Shown piece after piece: positions 35,631-61,436 of a DNA stretch of 64,000 nt. Position 1 is the stretch's first letter. Each line of letters starts with the position of its first letter. The notes beneath the pieces were generated by a model that was not told the DNA's origin, ran no database searches, and was given only the letters and a program-made list of their open reading frames with translations. Source of the stretch: Brachyhypopomus gauderio (lineage: Eukaryota; Chordata; Actinopteri; Gymnotiformes; Hypopomidae); contig NW_027506878.1 of assembly GCF_052324685.1 (NCBI RefSeq), forward strand, positions 20,001-84,000. Direction: 5' to 3'. The translations under genes and the position numbers were made by a program.

Positions 35631-37091
35631 AGGGTGACCAAACGTCCGTATTTCACGTCGTGTCCCACGAGGCTGAAGTTGGTTCCTTATTCGCCAGTAT
35701 CTTATTCGCACTTTCCGTTCGACCTTAAAAAATAATGCGGTAGTTACATTATGTCGCCGCGATAGAATGTATTGTACGTTTCTATGGCTGTATCTCCTCA
35801 TTCTTACATCGTCTCAGAAATCTGACATGCAGGTTTGATTGACCACATAAGTGACTGTATAAATCCAGAAGAAGAAGAATTTTTACTGTAGAATATTTTT
35901 ATAATCATCCTGTGAACTTGGCATGTCAGGCGATAGAATCTGTTCAGTATATTATACTTTTGTGATCTTACATAAGTTTTCATCTTCAGATTCTCAAAAT
36001 GTTTAAATATCTGACTGTAAGGGTGAATATATATCAATTAATTATAAACATAATTTCCCAGTTGGACTTGCTGTTTCTAGTTCACTCTTTATGTTCTAAA
36101 TATAGACAAACAGTATTTGTTTGTCGTTTATCCTGATTTCATCCAGATTTTCTAAATGCCATATCAACTGCACCTCTGAACAGGTAATCCACTAAAATTA
36201 AACGGGTTTGTGAAAAGCAAGTCCTAGAATGGGAAGGCCTTTGCTTGTGTTGCTGCTAGAAGTGCTATTGCCTTCGTGAGACTAGACTAAAATTAATAAT
36301 AATTAATAATGCCCTTTATTGATTATGAATCATTCCAATACCCAGTTTCCATTACAAGCACAGAAAGAAAAAGTCTATTGGAGTAGGCTAAATTATGTTT
36401 CATGTTAGAGTAATATTTTGAAGATTACCGAGCAAGGACAGAATGGACAAAACAGAAAGTACATAAATTTGAACTTAAGTGCCTAAAAAGGGCAAGTGAA
36501 GATGTGCAGTAAAATGTCACTGTACTCACAAGTATACAAATGGGTTACAGTGGTTTAATTAATTGCCGGAAAGTTTGACAATAAGCAAATAATGGCATAG
36601 AAAATGAGTAGAAAATCAAATGGTGATAATGAGGAGATAAAACCGTATGAAATAAGACAAAAGTATAATATACTGAACAGATTCTATCTCCTGACATGCC
36701 AAGTTCACAGGATGATTATTAAAATATTCTACGGTAAAAAATCTTCTTCTTCTGGATTTATACAGTCACTTATGTGGTCAATCAAACCTGCTTTACAGAT
36801 TTTTGAGACGATGTAAGAATCAGGAGATACAGCCATAGAAACGTACAATACATTCTATCGCGGCGATACTACCGCATAGGGGTGGGCGATATGGGAAAAA
36901 AATAGTATCACGATTTTTTTCATAAAATCACGATATTGATTTTTTTATCATGATCTTCCTTCCAAAAAAAAAAAACAAAAAAAAAAATTGGGGCTACAAA
37001 GCTTTCTTTTTAAGCAGATTTAAATGAATGATATTGCAATTTTCCATGTGCAAACATTGTAAACAAAAAATGTAAACAACACACGTGACAC

Positions 37092-37886
37092 TGTCACGTA
37101 GGGCTACGCCCCCCTCTCCTAGCTGTCACTCCGGTTTCCCTGTTCCTCGTGTCTGTTGTTCCCTGCTCCTTGAGCCCGCCTTGTTGTGTGTTTATGGTTT
37201 CCCCATGTCTGCCACGCCCATGTCATTATTGTCTTCACCTGTTTCCATAGTTGCCAGGTTTGCGGTTTTCACGCCAAATTGGGCTTGTTTGAAAATCCAG
37301 CCGCGAGTAAAAATTCTGGGGTCGCGGGGTACGGTTCTTTGGGCTACTTTTGAGTTGGGCCACCATGGGGGTTACAAGTCAACACAAAGAATCGATCGCG
37401 ATATAATACTTAATTTGTCTCCATTTTAAACACTCGCCACCCCCCCACCCCCGTCAACTACTTTGGGCTTTGGGCTAGTTTAGGCTGCTGAAGGGCGGGT
37501 TTTACACTGACTTTGTGCGGGATATTTTTGTAGGACCTGGCAACCCTGCCTGTTTCTAGTCTAGTTCAATGTATTTATAGTCCCTGTGTCTCCCATGTCG
37601 GTATCGGTTATTTTGTGCTACTTACCTGTTTATTCTCTTGCCTCGTTCGTGCTCTAGTGGATTTAACTGTTTCTGTTTCGTCTTCGTTGTAAGTGCCGTT
37701 CAGCCTAGTCTTTGTTTCCCCTGCCTTGTTTTGTTCTTTGTGCCACCATGCCCGTTTATACTTCATGTTCGGACTGCCTACCTGTTATGACCCCTGCCCG
37801 GTATTACGACTCTGTCCATTCAATAAATCTCACTCTCCTCAGCATTTGTGTCCGCCTCCCTGCTCTGCGTCACGCAGTTCCTTACA
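37092..37886 (+). repeat. Solo-LTR-like repeat (TGTCACG type)
   Basis: Starts TGTCACGTAGGGC and ends in TTCCTTACA, with AATAAA at about 37822 near its right end. ACACTG occurs at both borders. It is itself split by a 303-bp hAT at 37246-37548. No internal genes remain, as expected for a solo LTR. Confidence 0.55.
37246..37548. mobile_element. hAT element (GTTGCCAGG family), copy 1
   Basis: Inverted ends CATAGTTGCCAGG and CCTGGCAACCCTG with the perfect 8-bp target duplication CCTGTTTC (37238-37245 and 37549-37556). The same family is at 60703-61279. Confidence 0.9.
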
Positions 37887-38488
37887 CTGTTAAAGTGCAC
37901 TATTGCACTAAATATTTCCCAGTACTTTAAACTTAAAGTTAAATATTTATACATATAGTCGAAATGATTCGATATAATTAGCTTTTTTATCACATTATTT
38001 AATGGTGGTTTATTTTCAAAACGCCCAATCTTAACGTCTTCATGTTCTTTCATGTTTCGTCCTGGAATTACAAGAGGCTTGTATTTGTTAACGTAATACA
38101 AGAGAACTGTTCAGTCAGACAGATATTTGTTGTGAAACGAAGTAGTTACAATTTCAACTATTTTCAAGTACTTTAGCCTAAATTTCAGCACTTTTCAAAC
38201 CTGAAACACAAAGCAACTTAAACTTCGTCTAGTAAATGTTCCTTCCCCTGTTTTTGAGGGATGTTTCTTTATACTACCACATATTGTTTGCGCGAGGCTT
38301 TCAGCCGTCGTTGTCCACGCAGTTTTTAGTTTGTACAAACACAACATGGAGGCGTGGAAGACGCACAGTTCACTGTGATTGGTCAGTCATACGCTCTACG
38401 TCTGACGCATCGGTGGGAACTAGCATAAAAAAGTAATTGCGCTGATTGGCAAAGGCGATCTATACGATTTCTCTAATTTGGTAGATTG

Positions 38489-39196
38489 CAGGGGCGATTT
38501 TAGGATCTGGTCTTTAGGGGTGCCCAGCCCCCAGTGCTCACAGAGGCACAATACCAAAGTATTGCGCAGGTGCAGAGCAAGTTTTTTGCATAATATAATA
38601 TTTAAAAAATGTGTTGAGCCAGGGGGTGCTAAGCAACCTCACGGTGGTGCTCTAGCACCACTAAAAATACCCTAGCCTCGCCCCTGATTAACACCATCAT
38701 CATTAACACCACTACAAATACCCTAGCCTTGCCCCTGGTTAACACCATCATCATTAACACCACTACAAATACCCTAGCCTCACCCCTGGTTAACACCATC
38801 ATCACTAACACCACTACAAATACCCTAGCCTCGCCCCTGGTTAACACCATCATCATTAACACCACTACAAATACCCTAGCCTCGCCCCTGGTTAACACCA
38901 TCATCATTAACACCACTACAAATACCCTAGCCTCGCCCCTGGTTAACACCATCATCATTAACACCACTAAAAATACCCTAGCCTCGCCCCTGGTTAACAC
39001 CATCATCATTAACACCACTACAAATACCCTAGCCTCGCCCCTGGTTAACACCATCATCATTAACACCACTACAAATACCCTAGCCTCGCCCCTGGTTAAC
39101 ACCATCATCATTAACACCACTACAAATACCCTAGCCTCGCCCCTGGTTAACACCATCATCATTAACACCACTACAAATACCCTAGCCTCGCCCCTG
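38489..39196. mobile_element. hAT element with amplified end
   Basis: Inverted ends CAGGGGCGA and TCGCCCCTG with the perfect 8-bp target duplication GTAGATTG (38481-38488 and 39197-39204). The right part (38688-39196) is a 51-bp minisatellite of about ten copies, each containing the element's own terminal bases CCCTAGCCTCGCCCCTG. The array produces open frames of about 200 codons on both strands, which are artefacts. Confidence 0.9.
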
Positions 39197-39360
39197 GTAG
39201 ATTGCCTGCAATTTTCCACTCGTTATCGCCATTCACGATTTTATATCGTCATATCGTGCACCCCTACTACCGCATTATTTTTTAAGGTGGAAAGGAAAGT
39301 GCGAATAAGACACTGGCGAATAAGGAACCAACTTCAGCCTCTTTCATGTCCCGGGTTTTT

Positions 39361-40435
39361 TTTTTAAGTGAGGAAATGTCCTGGTTTTTTAATTACTTTC
39401 ATTGAACTATCATTTGTTATTGGAATTTTTGTTGTTGATTTTTATTCAAAAGCATTTTGAATAAACCAACTGTAAATATTATGTTATTGTGCTAAAGCAC
39501 CACCAACTCTGACCTTTATCAACGAAAGTGCCCTTTTGAAACTTTTGAAACGTTTTTTTTTTTTTTTTTTTTTTTAATTATTATTATTATTAACATTTTA
39601 CTGAGGTCGGTTTGAAATGATCTTTTGAAAACCTGAGCGATTAAAACAATGCCCTGAAATGAGCCACCACCTCGCACACACCCGACCTCTCTCTTCCTTT
39701 AACACCAGATGCGCTGCAGCAGCAGTTCAGTTCAGTGAGTGGAAGGAAGCGTCTTCAGCACAGCACACACGTTCACAGATAGACTTCTTCTCCCGTCCCC
39801 ACCAGGCAGGTAACATATACATCAAGTAAAATCGTACCGTTAGCCCTCTAAGCGCAACGAGAAATCATTTTGTTGTGCAGTTAAATGTCTCATACAGCAC
39901 CAAACTACTAAGCATTTTTAGCCGACTGGTCACCTGATAAACTAGTCGCTCTAGCCCAAATCAATGATAGATAACGTGAGGACGACCACATACAAAAAAT
40001 TCAGGTAGAGTTTGCAAATCTATGTGTTAAGCTGAACGTTTTCTGTTGTATAGGTTTTGTTAGGCAACATAAATTAACACATTCATTTGTGAAAGAAGAA
40101 ACAGGAAGTTCCCCATTACCTGTGAAAAATGCCCATCTGCATTCATATAATGACAACACTCAGTAGCCTATAACTCCTCCTACTTTACGGTCTTTTTATT
40201 GTCTTAATTGTGGGCCTATATTGATTTACTAATTGCAAAATATATGCAACAAGGCCTGCAGACAGTGGAGGGTAAACAGAAGTTAACTGAAGGACTTAAC
40301 AATGACTGTATATAGTTAATATTGGATATGGATTTTATCGGTTGGCGGTGTGACTTTTTCCATTGAAAACTCACGTTTAGAGAATGTTACAAATAAAAGT
40401 CAAATTTCATTCAACATGTGCTTGTAATTTTTTTT
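39361..40435. other. Non-coding stretch; possible 5' UTR exon
   Basis: A poly-T run lies near 39556-39576. At about 39700-39810 a GC-richer block ends CCACCAGGCAG before GTAACA and could be a non-coding first exon of the GIMAP-FIIND-CARD gene; this is a guess from position and a plausible donor. Confidence 0.3.
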
Positions 40436-40443
40436 TTTATAAT

Positions 40444-40622
40444 CAGAGGTGTCAATTCCAGGTTCAGAAAGTAAAAGTCCTCACCAGGATTTTGCTTAGG
40501 CTTCCTGGATTGTGTTGATTCCACTAATTTGACCTGAATTGCACTAATTAGATTGCACTAATCTGCTTGAGCAAAATCCTGGTGAGGACTTTTACTTTAT
40601 GAACCTGGAATTGACATCTCTG
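40444..40622. mobile_element. Palindromic MITE (hAT type)
   Basis: 179 bp with inverted ends of about 54 bp: CAGAGGTGTCAATTCCAGGT at the left pairs with ACCTGGAATTGACATCTCTG at the right. The 8-bp target duplication TTTATAAT is perfect (40436-40443 and 40623-40630). Confidence 0.92.
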
Positions 40623-40693
40623 TTTATAATGAAGTGTTCCACGTGTGCTTCAGACCCTTCATGAGCCAAGTGTTACAGTCTGTTCAGTCTGCA

Positions 40694-40760
40694 CTGCTCT
40701 TTACTTTTACATTTATGGCATTTGGCAGACACCCTTATCCAGAGCGACTTACATTTTATC
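40694..40760 (-). repeat. SINE 3' tail, reverse orientation
   Basis: ACATTTATGGCATTTGGCAG followed by ACACCCTTATCCAGAGCGAC is the reverse complement of the tail of the SINE at 60247-60432. Confidence 0.75.
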
Positions 40761-40938
40761 TAATTTTTATACCTTTAAATCGGCACTCCTAGTACTGACC
40801 AAACACAAACTGCATACAGTCCTGGGCCTCACCTATCACCCTGGACTCAGTAGGAGAGCCTCACTGACGTTTATTTCACTTTGTAAGGTGATTTAGCAGC
40901 AGACTGGACCACATGTTTTTCTGGACATGCATTTAATT

Positions 40939-41798
40939 TAGGGGTGGGCTTAGATAATTTTTTTAAATCTAGATTAATCTCACTGAAATCTTGAAATTAA
41001 TCTAGATTAAAATGGCTCATATGCATGCTACCAATGTAATGACTAAAAGTCAGTCTTTGAGATACGGTTTCTTAATACAGAGTGTGCATTAGACCAGGGG
41101 CTCATCTCCTGTTTCCAAAATGCTTCAATGACTGCTTGAGAAAGCTCAATAAAATGTAGGATATGCTCAATAAAATGTAGGATACTCGTGTTCAACGGTT
41201 TATTCAGTTAAACATGAATTTGTTAGCCTACATACTGTACATTAAAAGGGGTTGATAACATGTTTATTCATCTAAACATGAGATCTGAAATGTAAGCCAA
41301 CATTTAGTACATTTAACCTGTTTTCGGCGGCGGTGACTCTTCCCCTGGGCTGCATCAGTGTTTGACCAGCGTCAGCAGCATTAGCAAACGGGTGCTTTGC
41401 GTTTAAATGGTACTTCAGACTGGTAAAACTCCTACAATAAACTAATTCTGCGTTGCATAAGGTGCAAACAACTTTAGTCTTGTCAATGTCTCCATTAGGA
41501 AGCTTCCTAAAAATGAATTTTCCATGAAGCAAACCTGGCGGCTTCGTGGCTGCATCCATGTAAGCACACATGCGATTTGTAATTCACAGGTTTGAAAACT
41601 CGTTCTCGCCCCCTACTGTGTAAATTGGTTAGGAATACACCCGAGCTAAACTATCAAGGTGAAAGTCATCATAGTTTGCTTACCTATTTTGACCCAGTTC
41701 CCAACCCAACTTTAAGAATAGATTAACGGCAATAATTTTTATATTGCCCGATAAGTAAGTGTATCAAATTAACGAACGCCGATAACGGCCCACCACTA
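40939..41798 (-). mobile_element. hAT element with BED zinc-finger remnant
   Basis: 860 bp with inverted ends TAGGGGTGGGC and GGCCCACCACTA, and an 8-bp target duplication with one mismatch (ATTTAATT 40931-40938, GTTTAATT 41799-41806). On the minus strand 41571-41272 encodes a BED-type zinc finger (CTLCNAEL, then YHLNAKHP), the N-terminal DNA-binding part of a hAT transposase; the catalytic part is deleted. A close copy is at 50539-51388. Confidence 0.88.
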
Positions 41799-42009
41799 GT
41801 TTAATTATAATCCAAGTGTCAGTGAGGATTCTTGTTTGAAAGCAATTTGTTATTTGTTTCCTGAAAAATGAAAATTAAGATTTAAAGACATAATCTTACA
41901 TAACACGAAGATGGTTTACTTCAGTTCTTCTTTATTTGCCATTTGAAACTATTATTAGTGAAATGAATGTGAATTGTAATTCAACTGCATATATTTTATT
42001 TCAGAAACA

Positions 42010-56695
<14,686 letters not shown>

Positions 56696-57132
56696 TTTCT
56701 AAATATTTGGTGAAACACATGAACATGTTCACACAGTTCCAAGCTGAGCTGTGGAGGTGGATGGTCCCTCTTCTTCTGGGAAATTGACAGTCACATTCTG
56801 TTACAAGACCGACACACACATTATCAGGACAGTTCACATGGAATGCTCTCTATACACCATATATCGTAGGTCTCTCAGTATCTTGCTGCTCTGAGGCAGC
56901 AGAGATTGTTTCTTCATCATCCAGGCTCTTGTGTCCTGGGAGGTTGTTGGATCTCACAAGCTTCCTCCAGGGATTCCTTCCGCTATAGGCCGGACACTGT
57001 TCTGACAGAGCCAATTCTTCTGCTTGTGTTAAAGGTGGTGGTGGTGATGGTGATGGTGGCTCCTCCTGTTCAACGTGCCTCAGCTTTCTTCCTATTAGCT
57101 ACAGAGGCAACTATAAGCAGTGCCTAACTATA

Positions 57133-57610
57133 GGCAACACGGTGGCTTGGTGGTGGCACATTTGCCTCTCAGCACTGGGGTCTTGGGTTCAAGTCCCTAT
57201 CTGAGTGGAGTTTCCATGTTCTCCCTGTGTCTGTGTGGGTTTCTTCCCACAGTCCTAACATGGAGGTTAGGTAAATTGGCATTCTCTGACAAAATACTCC
57301 ATCTGAGTGTGTCTGTGTTTCTTTGTTAAATAAAAAGCAGTGGTCTGAGTGTGTGTGCATGAATGTGTGTGTGCTTGTATGCCCAGTGGTGGATGGTGCT
57401 CTGCCACTAGGGTCTGTCCTCTCTCCCCTTCATGCACCCCATTCAGTCCCCCAGGTTAGAGGCGTGTCTTCCGGTAGAGAGTACGCTGTGCGCAATTGGC
57501 TGCTGCTCCTTGCCGGTGTGTGATTGGTCGTGTAAGACTTGTACCTGTGTTAAAATTGTAAAGCGACCTTGGTTATCTTGAAAGGCGCTATATAAATAGA
57601 ACATTCATAG
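57133..57610 (+). repeat. tRNA-derived SINE with L2-like tail
   Basis: The head CACGGTGGCTTGGTGGTGGC and a B box GGTTCAAGTCC indicate a tRNA origin. The middle has GTTTCCATGTTCTCCCTGTG, and the tail GTAAAGCGACC followed by GGCGCTATATAAAT is shared with L2-like LINEs. It lies in the 3' flank of the CARD gene. Confidence 0.75.
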
Positions 57611-57796
57611 GCTACAATTAAGAAAAAGTCATACCATTTTGTACTACGTTTTTGTATTTCATTTTGTTCTGATGCCATAAAAAAGAGCTGAAAACATGAG
57701 TACAGTATTCTAATTTCTAAAGATCAATTACTTTAACATTATTTTGGCATGTCCTTCTGCTAAATATCGAATTATGTTTAATAAATTAATTTGCCT

Positions 57797-58925
57797 CCTC
57801 TATGGATCACCACCTTATCCTGGTAGAGGGGTTTGCGTGTCTATGTGATCCTATGAGCTAGGTTGGAGCTAGGGCCAGACAAAGAGTGATCCAAAAACCC
57901 CTATGGAATTCAGAAATAACAGGACCCAGATACCCTCGCCCGGATCAGGGTTATCGGGGCCTCACCCTGGAGCCAGGCCTGGGGGAGGGGCTCCTTGGCG
58001 AGCGCCTGGTTTCTACCCATGGGGCCCGGCCGGACAGAGTCCGAAGGAGATACGTAGGTTCACTCTCCCATGGGCCAACCGCCTGTGGGAGAGGTAGTAG
58101 TAGGGGTTTGGTGCATTGTGGATTGGGCGGTGGATGAAGGTGGGGGCCTTGGCGTACCGATCCTCGGTTAGTGAAGCTGGGTCTTGGGACATGGAACGTA
58201 ACCTCTCTGGTTGGGAAGGAGCCTGAGCTGGTGTGTGACGCTGAGAGACACCAACTAGATATAGTTGGACTCACCTCAACACACAGTTTGGGTTCTGGAA
58301 CCAATCCTCTCAAGAGAGGCTGGACTTTATTCTTTTCTGGAGTTGCCCAGGGTGAAAGGTGGAGGGCTGGAGTGGGCTTACTCAAAGCTCCCCGGCTCGC
58401 TGCCTGTGTGTTGGTGTTTTCCCTGGTAGACAATAAGGTTGCTTCCCTGCGCCTTCGGGTTGGGGAACGTGCTCTGACTGTTGTTTGTGCTTATGCTCCA
58501 AAAGGCAGTTCGGAGTACCCGGCCTTCTTGGAGTCCTTGGAGGGGATACTGGAAGGTGCCCCTTCTGGGGATCCCATTGTTCTGCTGGGGGACTTCAATG
58601 CTCATGTGGGCAACGATAGGAAGGGCGTGATTGGGAGGAATAGCCTCTCCTATCTGAACCCGAGTGGTATTTTGTTATTGGATTTCTGTGCTCGTCACAG
58701 TCTGTCCATAACGAACACCATGTTCGAGCACAGATGTGTCCATAAGTGCACATGGCACCAGGACACCTTAGGTCGCAGTTGTAATCGTGTCGTCTGACTT
58801 GCGACCGTGTGTCTTGGACACTTGGGTGAAGAGAGGAGATGAGCTGTCAACCGATCGGATGGTGGGCGAGGATGCTGGTGTAGCGGAGACTGCCAAAGAC
58901 ATGGCAATATCACAAAGTGAATTAC
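57797..58925 (+). mobile_element. 5' part of a non-LTR retrotransposon
   Basis: Begins near ATGGATCACCACCTTATCCT, a 5' UTR seen in fish LINEs, and carries the endonuclease part of the ORF at 58171-58797. The copy stops soon after the endonuclease; no reverse transcriptase or 3' tail follows. Confidence 0.8.
58171..58797 (+). pseudogene. LINE AP-endonuclease fragment
   Basis: A 208-codon frame with the apurinic-endonuclease fold of non-LTR retrotransposons: LGTWNVTSL at the start, [30 protein letters not shown] (catalytic Asp-Asn) and [11 protein letters not shown]. The expected E of the first catalytic patch is replaced (VGLTSTH where Q/S-E-T-H is usual). The frame closes at 58797 just before a block (58787 on) that still reads SSDLRP in another frame, so there is a frameshift. 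The reverse transcriptase is absent. Clade not resolved. Confidence 0.82.
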
Positions 58926-58929
58926 TTTC

Positions 58930-60246
58930 ACCTTGGAAGGGCAAGAGACTAACCCATCCACAGCTCTTTAATTGTATGTAAACATAAACACTGATCCTCC
59001 GCTCGGTAACAATCACCAAGGAATTCATACTCCTAATGGCTCACTTCTCCCAAAAGCTTAGGAAGACTTAACTTATCTGATCGTCTGAGAGTAAAACAAA
59101 GACCCTTAACGTGCTCTGGCCAGGATCAACCCTTCTCAGGAGGGCACAGAGCACAGAGAGCAGGAAAGGTCTACACTCGTAAACCTAAATCACAGGCCTA
59201 TCTGATTGACCAAGGTTTAACCCTAGTTTATAACACCTGTGACAGAAATTATTGATTAGATCATGTTTAGTTATTATAAGAGATCATTATGAACTTTATG
59301 ATTTCGTACTTGTCCATTCTGACTAAGCAGGACTACAATAATGAAGTTGTGTGTTTCAGTGTAATCATGTACTTATGTTTAGTTCATATTATGCATGTGT
59401 GCTATACTGTGACCCAGGTCAAGGGGAGTGTGAAGGGTTAGAGCACTCTGTTAACTGGTAGTCACTAGGCTACTATACTTGGGTCATTTAGCTTTCTCTG
59501 TGTTTAACTGATACATCAGTAGCTTCCGCTAACTCTAGGGAAGTTCATATTAGGAGATACACACATGTGAGACAAAGTAGCCTGCTGGCCGCCTATGTTT
59601 TGGAACATGCTGTGCTAAAGATAACCTGCTGTTAGAACTGCTGAACTGTGTTTAATAACATGATATCAATTGTCTAGTCGGAAAATGTTTCCTGCAACTG
59701 CATGCAGTCCAGTCAGCATGCAAATACACAGCTCACTGTCCCTACCCACCAGCCCTCCATGGTCCATCTGCTGTGTTTTATTGTCTAGACGACATTAAAA
59801 TACTAAATGTGTCACAATTTTCTGCAGCTAAACAAAGACCAGATTGAATTCCATGTTACTGGGAAAGGTGAACTGAAAAATTATTCACTGTTACACCCAG
59901 TGTTGTTATCTGTGACAATTACATACTGTGTTTTAAAAAAATCCTGTGTGTTGTGAAGGAACCTTCACTTTAATGTTTGTATCGTGCACTCTGTGATCTA
60001 AATATATCCAAGATGTATGACTCTCAAAAACTGAGAATTAAAAAACTTCAACATGTTTTTTTATGTCAGCCCGTCAGGACTACTGTATCTAAATCTAAAA
60101 TCTAAATCTTGCAGAGGTCACAAAATGCTCCAGTCAGAATTCTGAGAAGAACGAGTGAGTACATTTCACATACTCTGGCGGCTGCCTTTACTTTAGTAAT
60201 AGTTTACTTTACTTTAGTAATAGTTTACTTTACTTTAGTAACTTTA
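58930..60246. other. Intergenic stretch, unrecognised
   Basis: AT-rich, with no exon or named element. Short TTTACTTTAGTAA direct repeats occur at about 60190-60245. Confidence 0.4.
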
Positions 60247-60432
60247 GGGCAGTCATGGCCTGGTGGTTAGGGAACTGGTCTTGTAACCGGAGGGTCGGGG
60301 GTTCGATTCCCAGGCGTGAGGCCATGACTGAGGTGCCCCTGAGCAAGGCCCTTAACCCTCAATTGCTCACTTGTATAAAAAATGTAAGTCGCTCTGGATA
60401 AGGGTGTCTGCAAATGCCATAAATGTAAATGT
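60247..60432 (+). repeat. tRNA-derived SINE, best-preserved copy
   Basis: Head GGCAGTCATGGCCTGGTGGT (A-box region), B box GGTTCGATTCC, then GAGGTGCCCCTGAGCAAGGC, and tail GTCGCTCTGGATAAGGGTGT followed by AAATGCCATAAATGTAAATG. Full-length layout for this fish SINE type; about 186 bp. Confidence 0.88.
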
Positions 60433-60516
60433 AGTAATACTTTAGTAATAGGTTACTTTCACTTTCAATGGCCTTCAAACACCTTCATGCTTTCAACACA
60501 CTGTACTTCAGTGCAT

Positions 60517-61433
60517 GGACAAAATTTTGATTTCATAGGTGGGGGGGACACAAATGGCTTGAGAACTGGGGTGGGGTGGGGGGGGTCGGCTAAACCACAA
60601 CCTAGAGGTGTCACATTACAGCCACTGACCCCTCCCTTTTGGGCGTGTGTTTATGTTGTCTACGTCTAGTCGTCTGCGTCTGTGGATCTCCGTGGGTGCG
60701 GTCAGAGTTGCCAGGTTCGCGGTTTTCACGTCAAATTGGGATTGTTTTAAAAGCTAGCCGCGGGTAAAAATTCTGGGGTGGCGGGGTGCGTTTTTTTGGG
60801 CTACTATTTAGTTGGGCTACCGCGGAAGTTACAAGTCAAACGTGTACAAGTCAACACTAAGAACCAGGAGAACATAACGACATAAGGGAGGACAGTGTGA
60901 AACGGAGGGAGGGAGGGAGGGAAGGGGGAGGGGGGGGAGAAAGCAAGCAACAGACACAGACACACAATGTGAAGAGCAAACAGCAAGCAAGCAATGATTA
61001 AAAGTTATTTTCTTTTTGCTAATTATGTTACTATTAAATGTTCTTGACTGGGATATAAAACTGAATAACTAAGAAAATACAAATGTTACAATATTATTAA
61101 TGACTAATATAATTAGCAATACTGGTAATAAACAAACAAACAAAATACTGTCATAGACATAGTTTTGCCTTTTGGTTCAAATCTGTGACAGACATATGCT
61201 TTGGGCTAGTTTAAGCTTCTGAAGGGCGGGTTTTACACTGACTTTGGGCTGGACATTTTTGTAGGACCTGGCAACCCTGGGTGCGGTTGTGTCGGAGTGT
61301 TTTCTACATGGTCCTAGCGCTTGATCCCTCTCTTAATATATTGGTTTTTAATCATGAAAACTGCAGGGGACCAAAACCGGCTTTTGAAAAAGTGCATGGA
61401 CATGTCCCCCCAGCCCCCCAAATTACGTCCGTG
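60517..61433. repeat. Composite of MITE, LTR-like and hAT pieces
   Basis: The outer parts (60517-60590 and 61360-61433) match the MITE at 578-721, with GGGGGACACAAATGGCTTGA at the left and ACTGCAGGGG...AAATTACGTCCGTG at the right. Between them lie a TGTCACG-family piece (60626-60702) and a hAT (60703-61279). Confidence 0.65.
60703..61279. mobile_element. hAT element (GTTGCCAGG family), copy 2
   Basis: Inverted ends CAGAGTTGCCAGG and CCTGGCAACCCTG with the perfect 8-bp target duplication GGTGCGGT (60695-60702 and 61280-61287). Both end regions match 37246-37548 closely. Confidence 0.9.
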
Positions 61434-61436
61434 TAT

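Larger units (their letters stand above)
36877..39266. mobile_element. hAT element containing further insertions
   Basis: Ends TAGGGGTGGGCGATATGG and ATATCGTGCACCCCTA with the perfect 8-bp target duplication CTACCGCA (36869-36876 and 39267-39274). Its 2.4 kb is inflated by an LTR-like repeat and another hAT. No transposase frame is left. Confidence 0.85.
35636..39360. mobile_element. Large fold-back element, interrupted
   Basis: The left arm (about 35645-35950) is complementary to a right arm split in two: 36640-36876 and 39267-39350. Shared words include GAACTTGGCATGTCA, AGTGACTGTATAAATCCAGA, TGCGGTAGT and TTATTCGCCAG. The split is caused by a hAT element (36877-39266). The AGGGTGACCAAACGTCC word at the left end is typical of a fish DNA transposon terminus; the right end is truncated in a T run. 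Confidence 0.7.

Noticed and set aside
38629-39367. Frames of about 200 codons at the 51-bp repeat
   Set aside because: The 51-bp unit equals 17 codons, giving open frames on both strands inside a hAT end.
60247-60432. Functional tRNA gene
   Set aside because: A and B boxes are present but the sequence does not fold into a full cloverleaf with a conserved anticodon arm; it continues into a SINE body and tail and recurs elsewhere.
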